DNA of 64,000 nucleotides from Intrasporangium calvum DSM 43043 (GCF_000184685.1 NC_014830.1:3906001-3970000), one strand, 5' to 3'. Shown: positions 32,807-41,107, counted from the first letter of the stretch. Notes: a model not told the origin generated them from the letters alone. A program made the numbers and translations.

Positions 32807-35095
32807 TCAGCCGCCGGGCTGCACCACGCCGTTCACGGTGAGGGAGTAACCAGCCTGCTTCGGCGCGTTCTCCGTGTCGTCGTCGTACATGACGATCGCC
32901 GCCACGGTGGTGGCGCTCGTGCCGATGGCGCTGTCCAGCGCGGCCCCCTCGAGCGTCCCGTCGAAGGCGGCGTCCAGGCCCATCCGGTGGACCCACACCG
33001 GAGTGCCGTCCGCGCCGTAGGCGACGAGCTGGACGGTGAAGCCCTGGACCTCGACCGGGTTGATCTCGGTCGCCGACTGCCAGCCGGTGAGGCTGTCGCT
33101 CGGCAGGACCGTCCCGGCTGCGTTGATGTTGCGCACCCAGAAGCCACCCTCGTTGACACCCGGGTCCGTCATGTAGCGGAACGCGACGAGGATGTCAGCG
33201 CCGGCGTAGTCGGCCAGGTCGACCGACTGCGGGCGCCACGTCCCGGAGTCACCGGTGAAGCCCGGCAGCTCCGCAACGATGTTGCTGACCGCGCCCGGGT
33301 CGTGGGCCGACGTGGTGTCCGCGGTGGTGAGGCTCGTCCACGTCTCACCGTTGTCGGTCGAGACCTGGACGAAGCCGTAGTCCCAGCCGATCTCGGTGTC
33401 CCAGAGGGCGTCGAAGGTGAGGCTGCCTCCGCCCGGTGGGACTGTGACGCTGCGCACGATCGCGCGGTCGAGGTTGGCGCCGCAGCCCGAGTAGAGCGCC
33501 GGTCCGCCGGTGCCGTCCGGTACGTTGCCGCAGGTCGTGTCGGCTGCGGTGGCATCGGGCGGAGTGGTGTCGACGGTCCACGCGACCGGGTCGGGCGCCA
33601 GCGAGGCGTCACCGTTGAAGGCGATGGAGCTGATGTTCCCTGCGGACAGGTACGAGCCGTCCGCGGCGCGCAGCCGCACGTAGTCGGAGCCGTTCGGAGG
33701 CGCACCCGGGTCCGTGTAGGCCTCCGGGGTGTCCCAGTTGATCCTCGCCGACAGCGAAGCGGCCGTGACGGCATCCTTGTCGATGCCGTTGAGCGTCGCC
33801 CCGGCGTCGAGCTTGGCATCGACCGCAACCGCAGCGGCCCAGTTGTGCACGGTCTCGCGCGCGCTCACGGTCGCACCCTGGCCGTCGAGCACCGCGTCGA
33901 CCCCGACGAGGCCGTTCTGGTCCTCGCGGTGCAGGGCGGTCATCGCGTCCGCACCGTAGTGGCTGACGAAGTACTCCATGAAGCTGTAGGTGGCTCCGTA
34001 GTCGCACAGCGTCTCCGGTCCGCCCTGGTCACCCCAGGCGGTCAGGGAGTTCTCCGGTCCGCCGAAGGTCGGGGGCAGGAAACCGAGGAAGCACGCGATG
34101 TGGCTGTCGGCGCCGGGCTCGTCCGGCGGGATCGACGGGTCGACGTAGCCGACGAGCGTCTGCGCCCAGTCGGAGAGCCCCTCGTTGACCCAGGACGTCT
34201 CGTCCGGGTCCTCGTAGTACTCGAGCAGGTGCTGGTACTCGTGCGCGAAGACACCCTCGTAGAGGTGGGGACGCGGGAGCCCCAGTGCTCGGGACGGGTC
34301 AGCGCCGAGCGCCTCGGTGCACGCCTGGTAGTCGGTGTCGCCCGAGTTGTCCGGCGGGTTCGCGCCGGTGCGGTGCAGCCAGTCGAACGCGTCGATGGTC
34401 ATGACGTTGCGGTTGAAGTACTCGTTGAAGACAGAGTAGAAGAAGCCCGCGATGTAGGTCTGGCCGTCTGGGGTGGTCGGTGCGTAGAAGTTGGCGTCGC
34501 GCACGTTGTCCACCAGGGTGACGATCTTGTCGCCCTCACCCCGGTACTCCGAGGACGGGATGTTGGGGATGAGGGATGGCAGCAGCGCCTTCTTGCCGTC
34601 GCGGTCGGGCGGCACGGAGAAGTACTCCGACTCCAGGGGGTAGATCTTCGAGTCGAACTCGTGGATGAAGTTCTGCACCTGGGCGTCGGTGACGTTGGTC
34701 AGGCCCAGGTCGTTGCGGCAGTCGCCCTCGGGGAAGGCCCGGTTGTTGGCCACCCAGACCTCGATGTTGTCGCCGACGCCGCGCAGCGTGTAGTTCTTGA
34801 GGTAGATGGAGCCCTTGTAGTCGTCGAGAGCGAGCCACGTGCGGACGGAGCCGATCTTGGCCGGGCCGAGTGGCGGCTGTCCCTTGACCTTCTCGCTCAA
34901 CTTCTTGTCGATGGAGAGCTTCTTGCCGTTGTTGTAGTCAGGGCCGGTGTGGCGCTGGTCGCTCTTTCCCTTGCCCTGGTCGGCCTTGACGGAGGGCTGC
35001 GCGGAGGCCGCGAGCCCACTCGAGAAGCCCAGGCCCACCACCAGCAGCGCCGCCGCGCCGGAGGCCAGGAGCCGTGATCGTTGCCAATCGCTCAT
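32807..35095 (-). CDS. Secreted M6-like zinc metalloprotease
   Basis: 762 residues from ATG 35095 with AAGGGA upstream. Signal peptide about 1-32 (AALLVVGLGFSSGLAASAQ). Charged propeptide-like stretch at 33-75. Catalytic zinc motif H285-E-Y-Q-H289 and, 16 residues on, E305 in VNEGLSDWAQ, the third ligand of gluzincin/M6-type (immune inhibitor A-like) enzymes. Beta-rich C-terminal region from about 470, with a domain resembling MAM/jelly-roll modules (DYGFVQVSTDNGETW, VAFRYMTDPGVNEGGFWV) as in immune inhibitor A. Likely a secreted endopeptidase. Confidence 0.83.
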   Translation of the reverse strand: MSDWQRSRLLASGAAALLVVGLGFSSGLAASAQPSVKADQGKGKSDQRHTGPDYNNGKKLSIDKKLSEKVKGQPPLGPAKIGSVRTWLALDDYKGSIYLKNYTLRGVGDNIEVWVANNRAFPEGDCRNDLGLTNVTDAQVQNFIHEFDSKIYPLESEYFSVPPDRDGKKALLPSLIPNIPSSEYRGEGDKIVTLVDNVRDANFYAPTTPDGQTYIAGFFYSVFNEYFNRNVMTIDAFDWLHRTGANPPDNSGDTDYQACTEALGADPSRALGLPRPHLYEGVFAHEYQHLLEYYEDPDETSWVNEGLSDWAQTLVGYVDPSIPPDEPGADSHIACFLGFLPPTFGGPENSLTAWGDQGGPETLCDYGATYSFMEYFVSHYGADAMTALHREDQNGLVGVDAVLDGQGATVSARETVHNWAAAVAVDAKLDAGATLNGIDKDAVTAASLSARINWDTPEAYTDPGAPPNGSDYVRLRAADGSYLSAGNISSIAFNGDASLAPDPVAWTVDTTPPDATAADTTCGNVPDGTGGPALYSGCGANLDRAIVRSVTVPPGGGSLTFDALWDTEIGWDYGFVQVSTDNGETWTSLTTADTTSAHDPGAVSNIVAELPGFTGDSGTWRPQSVDLADYAGADILVAFRYMTDPGVNEGGFWVRNINAAGTVLPSDSLTGWQSATEINPVEVQGFTVQLVAYGADGTPVWVHRMGLDAAFDGTLEGAALDSAIGTSATTVAAIVMYDDDTENAPKQAGYSLTVNGVVQPGG

Positions 35096-35223
35096 GCTGC
35101 AATCCCTTCTTCGGAAAGGCCCGGGCAGCGCCGCTCCGGTTCGACCGGCGCTGCGGGGGATGTTCGAAGTACACACCCATTGAGGCGATTGAGGAGGGTT
35201 TGGCCGCGAGAAAGATCACGGGC

Positions 35224-35808
35224 TCAGGACCGCGCCACCTGCGCCGCAACGCGGTCGACGAGGGACGTCAGCGGGGGCGGCGTCGTGCCAGGCTCCAGAC
35301 GGACCGCCAACCGCTCGGCCAGGGCGGCCTTGCGACCGGACCCGCTCCCGGCGAACCGGTGGAGCTGGTCGGCGAGCGGGCGGCCCCGCCACTCCGGTTG
35401 GTGCTGGAAGGTACGGAACCGCTCGAGGTGGCCCATCTCGGCGAGCGCCTCCTCGACCGTGGCCGTACCGACGGCCCGGATGAGCTCGTCCTCCAGGTCC
35501 CGGTCACAGAGGAAGAAGCCGTGGGCGACGAGGTCCACCGGGCCGTCCGGCAGGACGTGGGCCCGCTGCAGGGCGCCGACGACAAAGCGCTCCTCCGCCG
35601 CGTCGTAGAGCCCGAGGACGGCGGCCCCCGGATGCTCGCTCAGGGCACGGCGCAGCTCCCGGGCGACGTTGGTCACCCCGCCCATCGAGACGAGCTTGAC
35701 CCGGCCGTTGGCATCGAGCCCCCGCGCCGTGAGCAGCACCGCCAGGGCCGCTGCGTCACTCCGCCCCTCGACAAGGACGACGACGTGCGGGTGCGGGCCC
35801 AGCGGCAT
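35224..35808 (-). CDS. TOPRIM-domain protein (OLD-type)
   Basis: 194 residues. TOPRIM signature: Glu14 in VVLVEGRSDAAAL, Asp69 in LYDAAEE, and D-x-D at 102-104 in LCDRDLEDELIRAVG, which bind Mg2+ in OLD-type nucleases. There is no ATPase domain, so it is a free-standing TOPRIM protein of unknown substrate. The only usable start is ATG 35808, which lies inside a copy of the dispersed repeat; no ATG, GTG or TTG occurs in frame before the TOPRIM motif. The gene is 11 bases behind the double-ACT gene, probably one operon. Confidence 0.75.
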   Translation of the reverse strand: MPLGPHPHVVVLVEGRSDAAALAVLLTARGLDANGRVKLVSMGGVTNVARELRRALSEHPGAAVLGLYDAAEERFVVGALQRAHVLPDGPVDLVAHGFFLCDRDLEDELIRAVGTATVEEALAEMGHLERFRTFQHQPEWRGRPLADQLHRFAGSGSGRKAALAERLAVRLEPGTTPPPLTSLVDRVAAQVARS

Positions 35809-35810
35809 AC
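35797..35810 (-). repeat. Dispersed repeat overlapping the TOPRIM start codon
   Basis: Read on the minus strand as GTATGCCGCTGGGC. Its ATG is the TOPRIM start, and the next codons CCG CTG GGC become residues 2-4. Confidence 0.8.
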
Positions 35811-35819
35811 GGCTTCGTC

Positions 35820-36344
35820 CTACTGCTCGCTGACGTCGAGGTCGACGAGCAGCTCGGTCGCGAGGCGCTCGAGGTCAGCCCGGATCTCGGCGACCTCCGT
35901 CCCGTGCGGGATGCTCACGACGACGTGCGCCTCGAAGAGGCGCCCGCCCGCCATCGGCGCCTCCCGGGTCGTCGTCTCGATCGTCACGATGCTGAGCCCG
36001 TGGCGGGCGAGCACCGCAGAGACGTCGTGAACGATGCCGGGGTGGTCGTTGCCCACGAGGTCGATCGTCAGCGTGCGGTGCTCCCGAGCGGGAGCGGGTG
36101 GCGGCGCCTCGGCGCCCGGGTGGGCCGACACCTCGAGCAGGCCGTCGAGCTCACGCAGCGAGCCGGTCAGCTCGTCCACGCGCTCCGAGGGCACCGAGAC
36201 GACGACGATCCCGGCGAACTTGCCGGCGAGCTCAGTCATCTGGCTGCGCTCCCAGTTGCCGCCGTGCGCGGTGACGACGTTCGCGAGGGCCTCCACGAGG
36301 CCGGAGCGGTCGTCGCCGATGACAGTGAGCACGAGTCGTGGCAT
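35820..36344 (-). CDS. Double-ACT-domain protein, GcvR-like
   Basis: 174 residues made of two ACT domains, about 3-70 (LVLTVIGDDRSGLVEALANV) and 92-165 (LTIDLVGNDHPGIVHDVSAV), joined by a Pro-rich linker. The layout is that of GcvR, the antagonist of GcvA that controls glycine cleavage in enterobacteria. GcvA is not seen here and the local gcv operon uses a riboswitch, so the ligand and partner are open. Starts at the first ATG. Confidence 0.78.
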   Translation of the reverse strand: MPRLVLTVIGDDRSGLVEALANVVTAHGGNWERSQMTELAGKFAGIVVVSVPSERVDELTGSLRELDGLLEVSAHPGAEAPPPAPAREHRTLTIDLVGNDHPGIVHDVSAVLARHGLSIVTIETTTREAPMAGGRLFEAHVVVSIPHGTEVAEIRADLERLATELLVDLDVSEQ

Positions 36345-36378
36345 CTTGCGATGGTAACCGGCAGCGGGCGCGACGTTC

Positions 36379-37413
36379 TCAGCTGAGGTCGGGGTCGAGG
36401 TCGGGGTCGAGGTCGGGGTCGAGGTCGGGGTTCAGGTGGTGCCGGGGCAGCGGTTCGACGGCCTCGTCGAGCCCGGCGACGTGGATGAGGGCGTCGCCAC
36501 GGTTGACGAGCGGCGCCGTGGTGCGACCGATGACGATGCCGGAGCGGTCGGCGTGGACGAGCCGCAGCGTCTTGCCGAACGAGTCGGACAGGCTGCCGAG
36601 CCGGTCGCCGACCGACACCCGTTGGCCGAGGACGGCGTCGATCTGGAGGATGCCGGTGCGTCGGGCGCGGACCCAGCTGCTCGACCGGGAGACGAGGCTC
36701 GGTGCGGTCGGCGTCGCGACGGGGTCGGTCATCCCGAGGGAAGCGAGCACCCTCCGCACCCCCGCGGTCCCCGCCTCGATGGCCCACTCGTCGAACCGCC
36801 ACGCCTCACCGGCCTCGTAGAGCAGGACCGCCGCGCCGCGCTCGCGGGCAGCGGCCCGCAGCGAGCCGTCGCGCAGCCGGGCGTTGATCATGACCGGGGC
36901 GCCGAAGGCCTCGGCCAGCAACCGGGTGCGGGGGTCGTCGAGGTCGGCTCGGACCTGCGGGTGGTTCGTCCGGCCGAAGGAGCCGGTGTGCAGGTCGATC
37001 CCCACCTCGCCGCGGCCGACGACCTCTGTCATGACGAGATGGGCGATGCGGCTGGCCAGCGACCCGCGCGCCGACCCCGGGAAGGAGCGGTTGAGGTCAC
37101 GCCGGTCCGGTAGGTAGCGGTCACCCGCGGTGAAGCCGAGGACGTTGACGATGGGCGCGGCCACCAAGGTGCCGTGGAAGGTCCTGGGGTTGAGGCGCGC
37201 GAGCACGCGTCGGATGACCTCGATCCCGACCACCTCGTCTCCGTGGATCGCGGCGGTGACCCAGACGGTCGGCCCGTCCTCCCGCCCGTGCACGACGCGA
37301 ACCGGCAGGGTGATCTCGGCGCCGGTGACGAGACGGGTGATCGGCAGCTCGACCTCCCGGGCGTAACCCGGACGGACCCGGACCGTGCCGATCCCGAAGG
37401 ATGCGCGAGCCAT
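36379..37413 (-). CDS. Succinylglutamate desuccinylase/aspartoacylase-family hydrolase
   Basis: 344 residues. Zinc carboxypeptidase-like fold: His and Glu in AAIHGDEVVG, the second His in GIDLHTGSFG, and the catalytic Glu in LLYEAGE. The C-terminal beta domain (about 245-325) resembles the family. The tail is four DPDL-type repeats encoded by a 12-bp tandem array. Family members remove N-acyl groups from amino acids. The start overlaps the stop of the RimB-like gene by one base (TGATG). Co-occurrence with RimK and RimB suggests trimming of glutamate or acyl tags, which is inference. Confidence 0.83.
   Translation of the reverse strand: MARASFGIGTVRVRPGYAREVELPITRLVTGAEITLPVRVVHGREDGPTVWVTAAIHGDEVVGIEVIRRVLARLNPRTFHGTLVAAPIVNVLGFTAGDRYLPDRRDLNRSFPGSARGSLASRIAHLVMTEVVGRGEVGIDLHTGSFGRTNHPQVRADLDDPRTRLLAEAFGAPVMINARLRDGSLRAAARERGAAVLLYEAGEAWRFDEWAIEAGTAGVRRVLASLGMTDPVATPTAPSLVSRSSSWVRARRTGILQIDAVLGQRVSVGDRLGSLSDSFGKTLRLVHADRSGIVIGRTTAPLVNRGDALIHVAGLDEAVEPLPRHHLNPDLDPDLDPDLDPDLS
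36385..36432. repeat. 12-bp tandem repeat in the aspartoacylase-family gene
   Basis: GAGGTCGGGGTC three times and a fourth copy with one change. Encodes DPDL units at the C-terminus on the minus strand. Confidence 0.85.
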
Positions 37414-37898
37414 CAGCGGCCCCGGTTGCGACGCCGGAGAGCCAGACGCGGGCGCCCGCCGAGATAGGAGCGGCGCGGGTCGACGACGAACCCCTGACGG
37501 AGGGCTTCCCGCCCGATGAGCATCCGGAAGCCCATCTGGTCACGGTTGGTGAGGTTCAGCTCGGCCGCGACGGTCCGCCGGCCGAGGACGAGGTCGACGA
37601 CGACGACGATGCGCTCCTCGGCGTGTCCGCTGGAGCTGCGGACGGTCCGCTCGTCCTGGATCGGGCACTCGACGACCACCGCGTCGGCGTCGGAGCGCTG
37701 CCACGGGTGGACCGAGAAGCGCACCCACGGCGCCCCGGCGCGGACGAGGTGCTCGATGTCGAACGCGTGCAGCGAGGACGACCTGGCACCGGTGTCGACC
37801 TTGGCCTTGACCCACGGAACCCCGAGCCCGGGAAGGCTCACCCACTCACGCCACCCCACCGGGGTGCTTAGATGGGTCGGCTCCAACACGTCGATCAT
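37413..37898 (-). CDS. RimB-like retropepsin-type protease
   Basis: 161 residues from ATG 37898, or about 148 from GTG 37859, which starts at the conserved GWREWVSLP. The DTGA motif of pepsin-like retroproteases is in VKAKVDTGARSSSLHAFD, and the second conserved block is GFRMLIGREAL near residue 130. The family is often annotated as ATP-dependent zinc protease and pairs with RimK. In Pseudomonas RimB helps control glutamation of ribosomal protein S6. It is divergent from rimK; if the ATG is right, only 17 bases separate the two starts. Confidence 0.8.
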   Translation of the reverse strand: MIDVLEPTHLSTPVGWREWVSLPGLGVPWVKAKVDTGARSSSLHAFDIEHLVRAGAPWVRFSVHPWQRSDADAVVVECPIQDERTVRSSSGHAEERIVVVVDLVLGRRTVAAELNLTNRDQMGFRMLIGREALRQGFVVDPRRSYLGGRPRLALRRRNRGR

Positions 37899-37915
37899 CT
37901 TTGCAGGTAACCCCC

Positions 37916-39112
37916 ATGAAACTCGGGATCCTCTCGCGCGCCCCGCGGGCCTACTCCACGCAGCGGTTGCGTACTGCCGCGCTCGACCGCGGTCACGAGG
38001 TGCGGGTGCTCAACACCCTGCGCTTCGCCATCGACCTCTCCGGTCCCGATCCGGACCTGCAGTTCCGGGGCCGGCCCATCTCCGACTACGACGCCGTGCT
38101 CCCCCGGATCGGCAACTCGATCACCTACTTCGGCACCGCGGTGGTGCGGCAGTTCGAGCAGATGGACGTCTACACGCCCAACACGGCGAACGGCATCGCC
38201 AACTCCCGCGACAAGCTCCGGGCGACGCAGATCCTCTCGCGGCACAACATCGGCATGCCGGCGACGACGTTCGTGCGCAACCGGGCTGATGTGCGGCCGG
38301 CGATCCAGCGGGTCGGGGGTGCACCGGTCGTCATCAAGCTGCTCGAGGGCACCCAAGGCATCGGCGTCATCCTCGCCCCGGAGGTCAACGTCGCCGAGGC
38401 GATCATCGAGACGCTGCACAGCACCAAGCAGAACGTCCTCATCCAGAGCTTCGTCAAGGAGAGCAAGGGCCGCGACATCCGGGCCCTCGTCGTCGGGGAC
38501 CGGGTCGTGGCCGCGATGCGGCGCGTCGCCAACGGCGACGAGTTCCGCTCCAACGTCCACCGCGGCGGCACGGTCGAGCCGGTGTCACTGTCGCCGGAGT
38601 TCGAGCAGGCCGCGGTCCGATCTGCGCAGATCATGGGCCTGCGGGTGGCCGGCGTGGACATGCTCGAGGGCATCGAGGGACCCCTCGTCATGGAGGTCAA
38701 CTCCTCCCCCGGCCTCGAGGGGATCGAGACGGCCACCAAGCTCGACGTCGCCGGGGCGATCATCGACTACATCTCCAACCAGGTCGCCTTCCCCGAGATC
38801 GACGTCCGGCAGCGGCTCACCGTCTCGACCGGCTACGGGGTGGCCGAGCTCGTCGTCCACGGCGGCGCGGACCTCGTCGGCAAGACGATCGCCGAGTCCG
38901 GGCTCGACGACCGCGACATCACCGTGCTCACGCTGCACCGGGGCGCCGCCGTCATCCCCAACCCGCGCCGCCGCACCGAGCTGCAGGCGGAGGACCGGCT
39001 GCTCTGCTTCGGCAAGCTCGAGGAGATGCGGTCGATGATCCCCGAGCGCCGCCGGCGGCGGCACAAGGTCAGGCGGCTACCCAAGGAGCCGCTCGTCGAC
39101 GACCGCGAGTGA
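37916..39112 (+). CDS. rimK: RimK-type ATP-grasp ligase with C-terminal RCK_C domain
   Basis: 398 residues. Residues 1-300 are a RimK ligase, which adds glutamate to ribosomal protein S6 in other bacteria: N-terminal MKLGILSRAPRAYSTQRL, then TPNTANGIANSRDKLRATQIL, the ATP-grasp Lys in PVVIKLLEGTQGIG, and the Mg2+ site VMEVNSSPGLEGIE. Residues about 303-376 (VAELVVHGGADLVGKTI, then VIPNPRRRTELQAEDRLLCFG) are an RCK_C/TrkA-C domain. That module binds regulatory ligands, including c-di-AMP in some potassium transporters. The tail is highly basic (RRRRRHKVRR). The ribosome binding site is weak (CAGGT). Confidence 0.88.
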   Translation: MKLGILSRAPRAYSTQRLRTAALDRGHEVRVLNTLRFAIDLSGPDPDLQFRGRPISDYDAVLPRIGNSITYFGTAVVRQFEQMDVYTPNTANGIANSRDKLRATQILSRHNIGMPATTFVRNRADVRPAIQRVGGAPVVIKLLEGTQGIGVILAPEVNVAEAIIETLHSTKQNVLIQSFVKESKGRDIRALVVGDRVVAAMRRVANGDEFRSNVHRGGTVEPVSLSPEFEQAAVRSAQIMGLRVAGVDMLEGIEGPLVMEVNSSPGLEGIETATKLDVAGAIIDYISNQVAFPEIDVRQRLTVSTGYGVAELVVHGGADLVGKTIAESGLDDRDITVLTLHRGAAVIPNPRRRTELQAEDRLLCFGKLEEMRSMIPERRRRRHKVRRLPKEPLVDDRE

Positions 39113-39119
39113 GTCGGAC

Positions 39120-39135
39120 ACACCCCATGGGGTAT
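39120..39135. promoter_or_regulatory. CsoR/CstR-type operator before the cstB-like gene
   Basis: ACACCCC-AT-GGGGTAT, a 7-2-7 inverted repeat with one mismatch, 40 bases before the start. Same design as 2149-2164. Confidence 0.7.
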
Positions 39136-39174
39136 GGGGGGCTGGAGACCAGCCGACGGAAGGATCCCAGCGAC

Positions 39175-40542
39175 ATGGTGACCATCGTCCCGATCGAGAC
39201 CCCGAGCCTCGGGGACCGCAGCTACCTCGTGCACGACGGGGCAACGGCCTTCGTCGTGGACCCCCAGCGGGACATCGACCGCATCCTCGACCTCGCGCGC
39301 CGCGACGGCGTGACGATCACCCACGTCTTCGAGACGCACCTCCACAACGACTACGTCACCGGTGGGCTGGCCCTCGCTCGCGAGGTGGGGGCGGCCTACC
39401 ACGTCAGCGCCGCCGACGACGTGGACTACGAACGGTCGCCGGTCGCCGACGGTCAGGTCGTGCGTGTCTCGGACCGGCTGTCGGTCCGCGCCATCGCCAC
39501 CCCCGGACACACCTTCACCCACCTGTCCTACGTTCTCGAGGACCGGGACGAGGTCGTCGGGGTCTTCAGCGGCGGCTCCCTTCTCTTCGGCGCCACGGGA
39601 CGACCGGACCTGCTCGGGCCCGACCACTCCGAAGCCCTCGCCCGGCACCAGTACGCCTCGGCGCACCGGCTCGCTGCAGAGCTGCCCGACTCCGCCCGGG
39701 TCCTGCCCACCCACGGTTTCGGCAGCTTCTGCTCGGCCGGCGAGACGACCGCGGACGCCACGGAGTCGACGATCGGCACCGAGAAGCAGACCAACCCCGC
39801 CTTCAGCCAGGCGGAGGACGACTGGGTCCGAGAGACCCTGGACGGGCTCGACGCCTATCCGGCGTACTACGTCCACATGGGACCGGCCAACGCCGCCGGC
39901 CCCGGGGCCCCGGACCTGTCACCCCCGGCCCGCGCCGACCGCGGCACGATCGCCCGGAGCATCGCGGCCGGCGACTGGGTCGTCGACCTGCGCAACCGCA
40001 CCGCCTTCGCCGCCGGCTTCGTCGAGGGGACCGTGAACGTGGGCCTCGACGGCCAGTTCGCCACGTACATCGGCTGGCTCATGCCGTGGGGGACTGCCGT
40101 GACGCTGCTCGGCGACTCGCCGGAGCAGGTCGCCGAGGCCCAGCGCGAGCTGGTCCGCATCGGCATCGACCGGCTCACGGGCGCCGCGACCGGGCAGCCG
40201 TCCGACTGGACCGACGGGGCGCCGGCGACCTTCCCGCGCGGGACCTTCGCCAATCTCGAGGAGGTACGGCACCACCGTCGCGTCGCCGTCCTCGACGTGC
40301 GTCGGACGTCGGAGTACGACAAGGAGCACATCGACGGCGCCGTCAACATCCCCATCCACGAGCTCCTCGGACGGCTGCGCGACGTCCCCGACGCGGAGGT
40401 GTGGGTGCACTGCGCGACCGGGTACCGCGCATCGATCGCCGCCTCGCTCCTCGCCCGACACGGTGCGCGCGTCGTCCTCGTCGACGACGACTTCGACACG
40501 AGGGCAGCCGAGGCCGGCCTGCCCATCGCTGCGGCCGGCTGA
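39175..40542 (+). CDS. CstB-like persulfide dioxygenase-rhodanese fusion
   Basis: 455 residues. Metallo-beta-lactamase domain at about 1-245 with HLHNDYVTGG (55-64), the ETHE1/BLH-type iron site that oxidises persulfide to sulfite. A middle rhodanese-like domain without Cys (about 265-350) and a C-terminal rhodanese (about 360-455) with Cys413 in VHCATGYRA. This three-part order is that of CstB from the CstR regulon. It would convert low-molecular-weight persulfides to thiosulfate. A CstR-type operator precedes it, and the likely repressor is at 3.1 kb. Confidence 0.88.
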   Translation: MVTIVPIETPSLGDRSYLVHDGATAFVVDPQRDIDRILDLARRDGVTITHVFETHLHNDYVTGGLALAREVGAAYHVSAADDVDYERSPVADGQVVRVSDRLSVRAIATPGHTFTHLSYVLEDRDEVVGVFSGGSLLFGATGRPDLLGPDHSEALARHQYASAHRLAAELPDSARVLPTHGFGSFCSAGETTADATESTIGTEKQTNPAFSQAEDDWVRETLDGLDAYPAYYVHMGPANAAGPGAPDLSPPARADRGTIARSIAAGDWVVDLRNRTAFAAGFVEGTVNVGLDGQFATYIGWLMPWGTAVTLLGDSPEQVAEAQRELVRIGIDRLTGAATGQPSDWTDGAPATFPRGTFANLEEVRHHRRVAVLDVRRTSEYDKEHIDGAVNIPIHELLGRLRDVPDAEVWVHCATGYRASIAASLLARHGARVVLVDDDFDTRAAEAGLPIAAAG

Positions 40543-40573
40543 CGCCGGCCCAGCAAGCCCAGCAGCGGTCTCG

Positions 40574-40738
40574 TCAGCCGACGGGAAGCTGCTCGTCCTC
40601 GTCGTGCTCGGCGGCCTCGAGCTTCGCGATGACCTGCCTGACCTGGGCGCGGACGTCCGCCTCATCGTGCCCGAACGTGCTCAGGTAGGCGTGCATCGCG
40701 TTCTGGGTCAGCGCCAGCTCGGCGTCGGTGAGATGCAC
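40574..40738 (-). CDS. Small conserved-looking acidic protein
   Basis: 54 residues from GTG 40738, eight bases after GAGGGG. Sequence begins VHLTDAELALTQNAMHAYLS and continues FGHDEADVRAQVRQVIAKLE, a helical, acidic pattern with coding-type third-position GC. A GTG three codons upstream is another start. No known domain. Convergent with the cstB-like gene. Confidence 0.55.
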   Translation of the reverse strand: MHLTDAELALTQNAMHAYLSTFGHDEADVRAQVRQVIAKLEAAEHDEDEQLPVG

Positions 40739-40804
40739 CGTGTTCACCCCTCAACGGTACGCCCGGCGACGTCTCGCTGGCACTGATCCGGCAGACGCCG
40801 TCGG

Positions 40805-40972
40805 TCACGACGCCGTGAGCACCACCTTGACGGCGCGGTTCGCGGCGGCGTCGCCGAACGTGTCGTACGCCTCCGACGACGTGGGGGGTGGTCGTGATGT
40901 CGATCGTGTCGGTCGCGCCGAACTCGAGCGCCTGCTCCAGCCGGAACGGGTCGCGCCGGACCCCGCGACCGA
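40805..40972 (-). pseudogene. Remnant of a zinc alcohol dehydrogenase
   Basis: Two pieces of a medium-chain dehydrogenase survive in different frames: LEQALEFGATDTIDITT (middle of the Rossmann domain) and, 30 bases on, EAYDTFGDAAANRAVKVVLT before the stop, which is the usual C-terminus. The catalytic domain and most of the cofactor domain are gone. A copy of the dispersed repeat lies at the broken 5' edge. The rest of 40748-41107 holds only the promoter region of the aminotransferase gene, including an AT-richer stretch at 41000-41090. Confidence 0.65.
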
Positions 40973-40986
40973 GCCCAGCGGCATAC
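40973..40986 (-). repeat. Dispersed repeat at the edge of a gene remnant
   Basis: GCCCAGCGGCATAC abutting the broken end of the dehydrogenase remnant. Confidence 0.65.
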
Positions 40987-41107
40987 GACCCGATCGCAAC
41001 TGATTCCGAAGGCCTGCGCCCTAAGGTATGGATGATCTCGCCATCGATTAGCCAGAAGGACCACGGATTCATTAGAGTTCAGGTCAGATGCACTCAAAGG
41101 AGCAGCG

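Noticed and set aside
32789-35077. 762-codon plus-strand frame over the M6-like protease
   Set aside because: Composition is a Val/Arg/Gly/Asp shadow of the opposite strand, which carries a signal peptide and HEYQH motif.
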